Source: JBAXLO01 sp037134755 (GTDB taxonomy: Bacteria > Bacteroidota > Bacteroidia > Bacteroidales > JACABE01). Taken from it: a stretch of DNA of 8,274 bases. The position numbers were made by a program, and so were the translations under genes. Below, one piece after another: positions 7,716 to 8,274 of this stretch. The stretch spans positions 1-8,274 of the forward strand of contig JBAXLO010000205.1 of NCBI GenBank assembly GCA_037134755.1, written 5' to 3'. Within the stretch, counting starts at the first letter, position 1. Each line of letters begins with the position of its first letter. The notes below the pieces were generated by a model. That model searched no databases and was not told where the DNA came from. It saw only the letters and a list, made by a program, of their open reading frames with translations.

Positions 7716-8207
7716 GGAATCAATTAAGAATTAACAAATCAGATAGAAGTCAATAGGATTTATCTTACTAAATTAATACTTGATACCATAAGTAGTATTG
7801 ATTCGCTTTCATTAGTCAATATAGCTTATCAATCAACTTTTACAGGAGGTAAGGGCGTTTATGGAGCAAGGGTAATTCTGGGTATTGATTTAGACACTTT
7901 AGATAACATGTTGCCAAAGTCACTAATACACCCTGATATCAATAAGAAAATTACAGGCACTTCGGATATTAAGGTTTATCCTAATCCTGCTAACGATATG
8001 TTATATATTGAATTTGACAATATGGAAGATTGTATTGCAAAAGTTAAATTCTATGATATTACCGGTAAATTGCACTATAGTACTTCAATTAATACTACTT
8101 TAAAATTACAAACATTAAATATTAGTAGTATTAAGGCAGGTATTTATAATTTACAAATATCAACGACAACTAAAATTAATAATCAGAAATTAGTAATAAT
8201 TAAATAA
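7716..8207 (+). pseudogene. Headless 3' remnant of a paralogue of the giant gene
   Basis: Matches codons 1718-1874 of the giant gene with 141 of 157 residues identical and no indel. The open frame starts after an in-frame TAA at 7725-7727; clear homology begins at 7734. It retains part of the helical stretch (TNQIEVNRIYLTK, GGKGVYGARVILG) and a full type A sorting domain (VYPNPANDMLYIEF to QKLVIIK). It has no signal peptide, no promoter box and no start codon at a natural boundary; the first usable ATG (7908) would give 99 aa with no export signal, so it should not reach the T9SS. It lies in the same frame as the preceding gene, one base after its stop codon. About 19 of the 35 changed codons are synonymous, so most divergence seems to have built up while it was still part of an intact gene. 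A short expressed protein from 7908 cannot be excluded. Confidence 0.82.
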
Positions 8208-8257
8208 ATCTAAAATTAAAGGAGGTAAGACTTTTATTAGTTTTACCTCCTTTTTTT
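7734..8257 (+). repeat. Duplicated 3' tail plus terminator, copy 2
   Basis: Counterpart of 5285-5806 at a constant offset of 2449 bases through the stop codon. The post-stop spacer (ATCTAAAAT followed by C or T and AAAGGAGGTA) and the hairpin are also duplicated, so the repeated unit extends beyond the coding sequence. Similarity fades after the T-tract. Confidence 0.95.
8218..8257 (+). terminator. Rho-independent terminator after the remnant
   Basis: A 15-bp stem (8218-8232 with 8239-8253, one G-U pair) has a 6-base loop and the T-tract 8251-8257. It is 36 bases from stem end to stem end, the same as the first terminator. It is probably the functional terminator of the 5898-7715 gene, whose transcript would then carry the remnant as a roughly 500-base 3' region. 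Confidence 0.88.
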
Positions 8258-8274
8258 AAGCAGTAATCTGAAAA

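Noticed and set aside
7716..8257. Insertion sequence or mobile element as the source of the duplication
   Set aside because: No transposase, terminal inverted repeats or target-site duplication are visible; the repeated unit is simply a gene end plus terminator.

Overview
The window is AT-rich. Its gene style (lysine-rich signal peptides, very long secreted multidomain proteins, C-terminal type IX secretion (T9SS) sorting domains, no usable Shine-Dalgarno sites, a TAnnTTTG promoter box) points to a member of the phylum Bacteroidota, probably an environmental lineage. I cannot name a genus. All genes read on the + strand. I see no RNA gene, transposase, integrase, CRISPR array or origin.

Layout. 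1-133 is a non-coding AT-rich leader with no recognisable promoter. 134-5758 encodes a giant (1874 aa) secreted mosaic protein: signal peptide, three fibronectin-III-like modules, a dockerin-like calcium-binding module, a beta-sandwich, a jelly-roll-like domain, a PKD/Ig-like domain, a long parallel beta-helix, a helical stretch and a type A T9SS sorting domain. 5769-5806 is a strong hairpin terminator. 5807-5897 is a short intergenic region holding a Bacteroidota -7 box just before the next start. 5898-7715 encodes a second secreted protein (605 aa): signal peptide, a jelly-roll-like domain of the same type as in the first protein, tandem Ig-like repeats and a type B ('gliding motility-associated') T9SS sorting domain. 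7716-8207 is a headless copy of the last 157 codons of the first gene, about 92% identical in DNA, and it also carries a copy of that gene's terminator (8218-8257).

Function. Both intact genes look like surface-attached or released T9SS cargo: adhesin- or matrix-like proteins with binding modules and no catalytic residues that I can recognise. Nothing shows that they act together, but they share a domain type and gene 2 lies exactly between two copies of gene 1's tail-plus-terminator.

The most interesting points are this tail duplication, which looks like the scar of recombination between paralogous surface-protein genes; the paired terminators, whose inner stems differ by compensatory base-pair changes while the base of the stem stays a perfect AAAGGAGGTA/TACCTCCTTT; and the nearly leaderless promoter of gene 2. 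I did not find a clearly new multi-gene system here.
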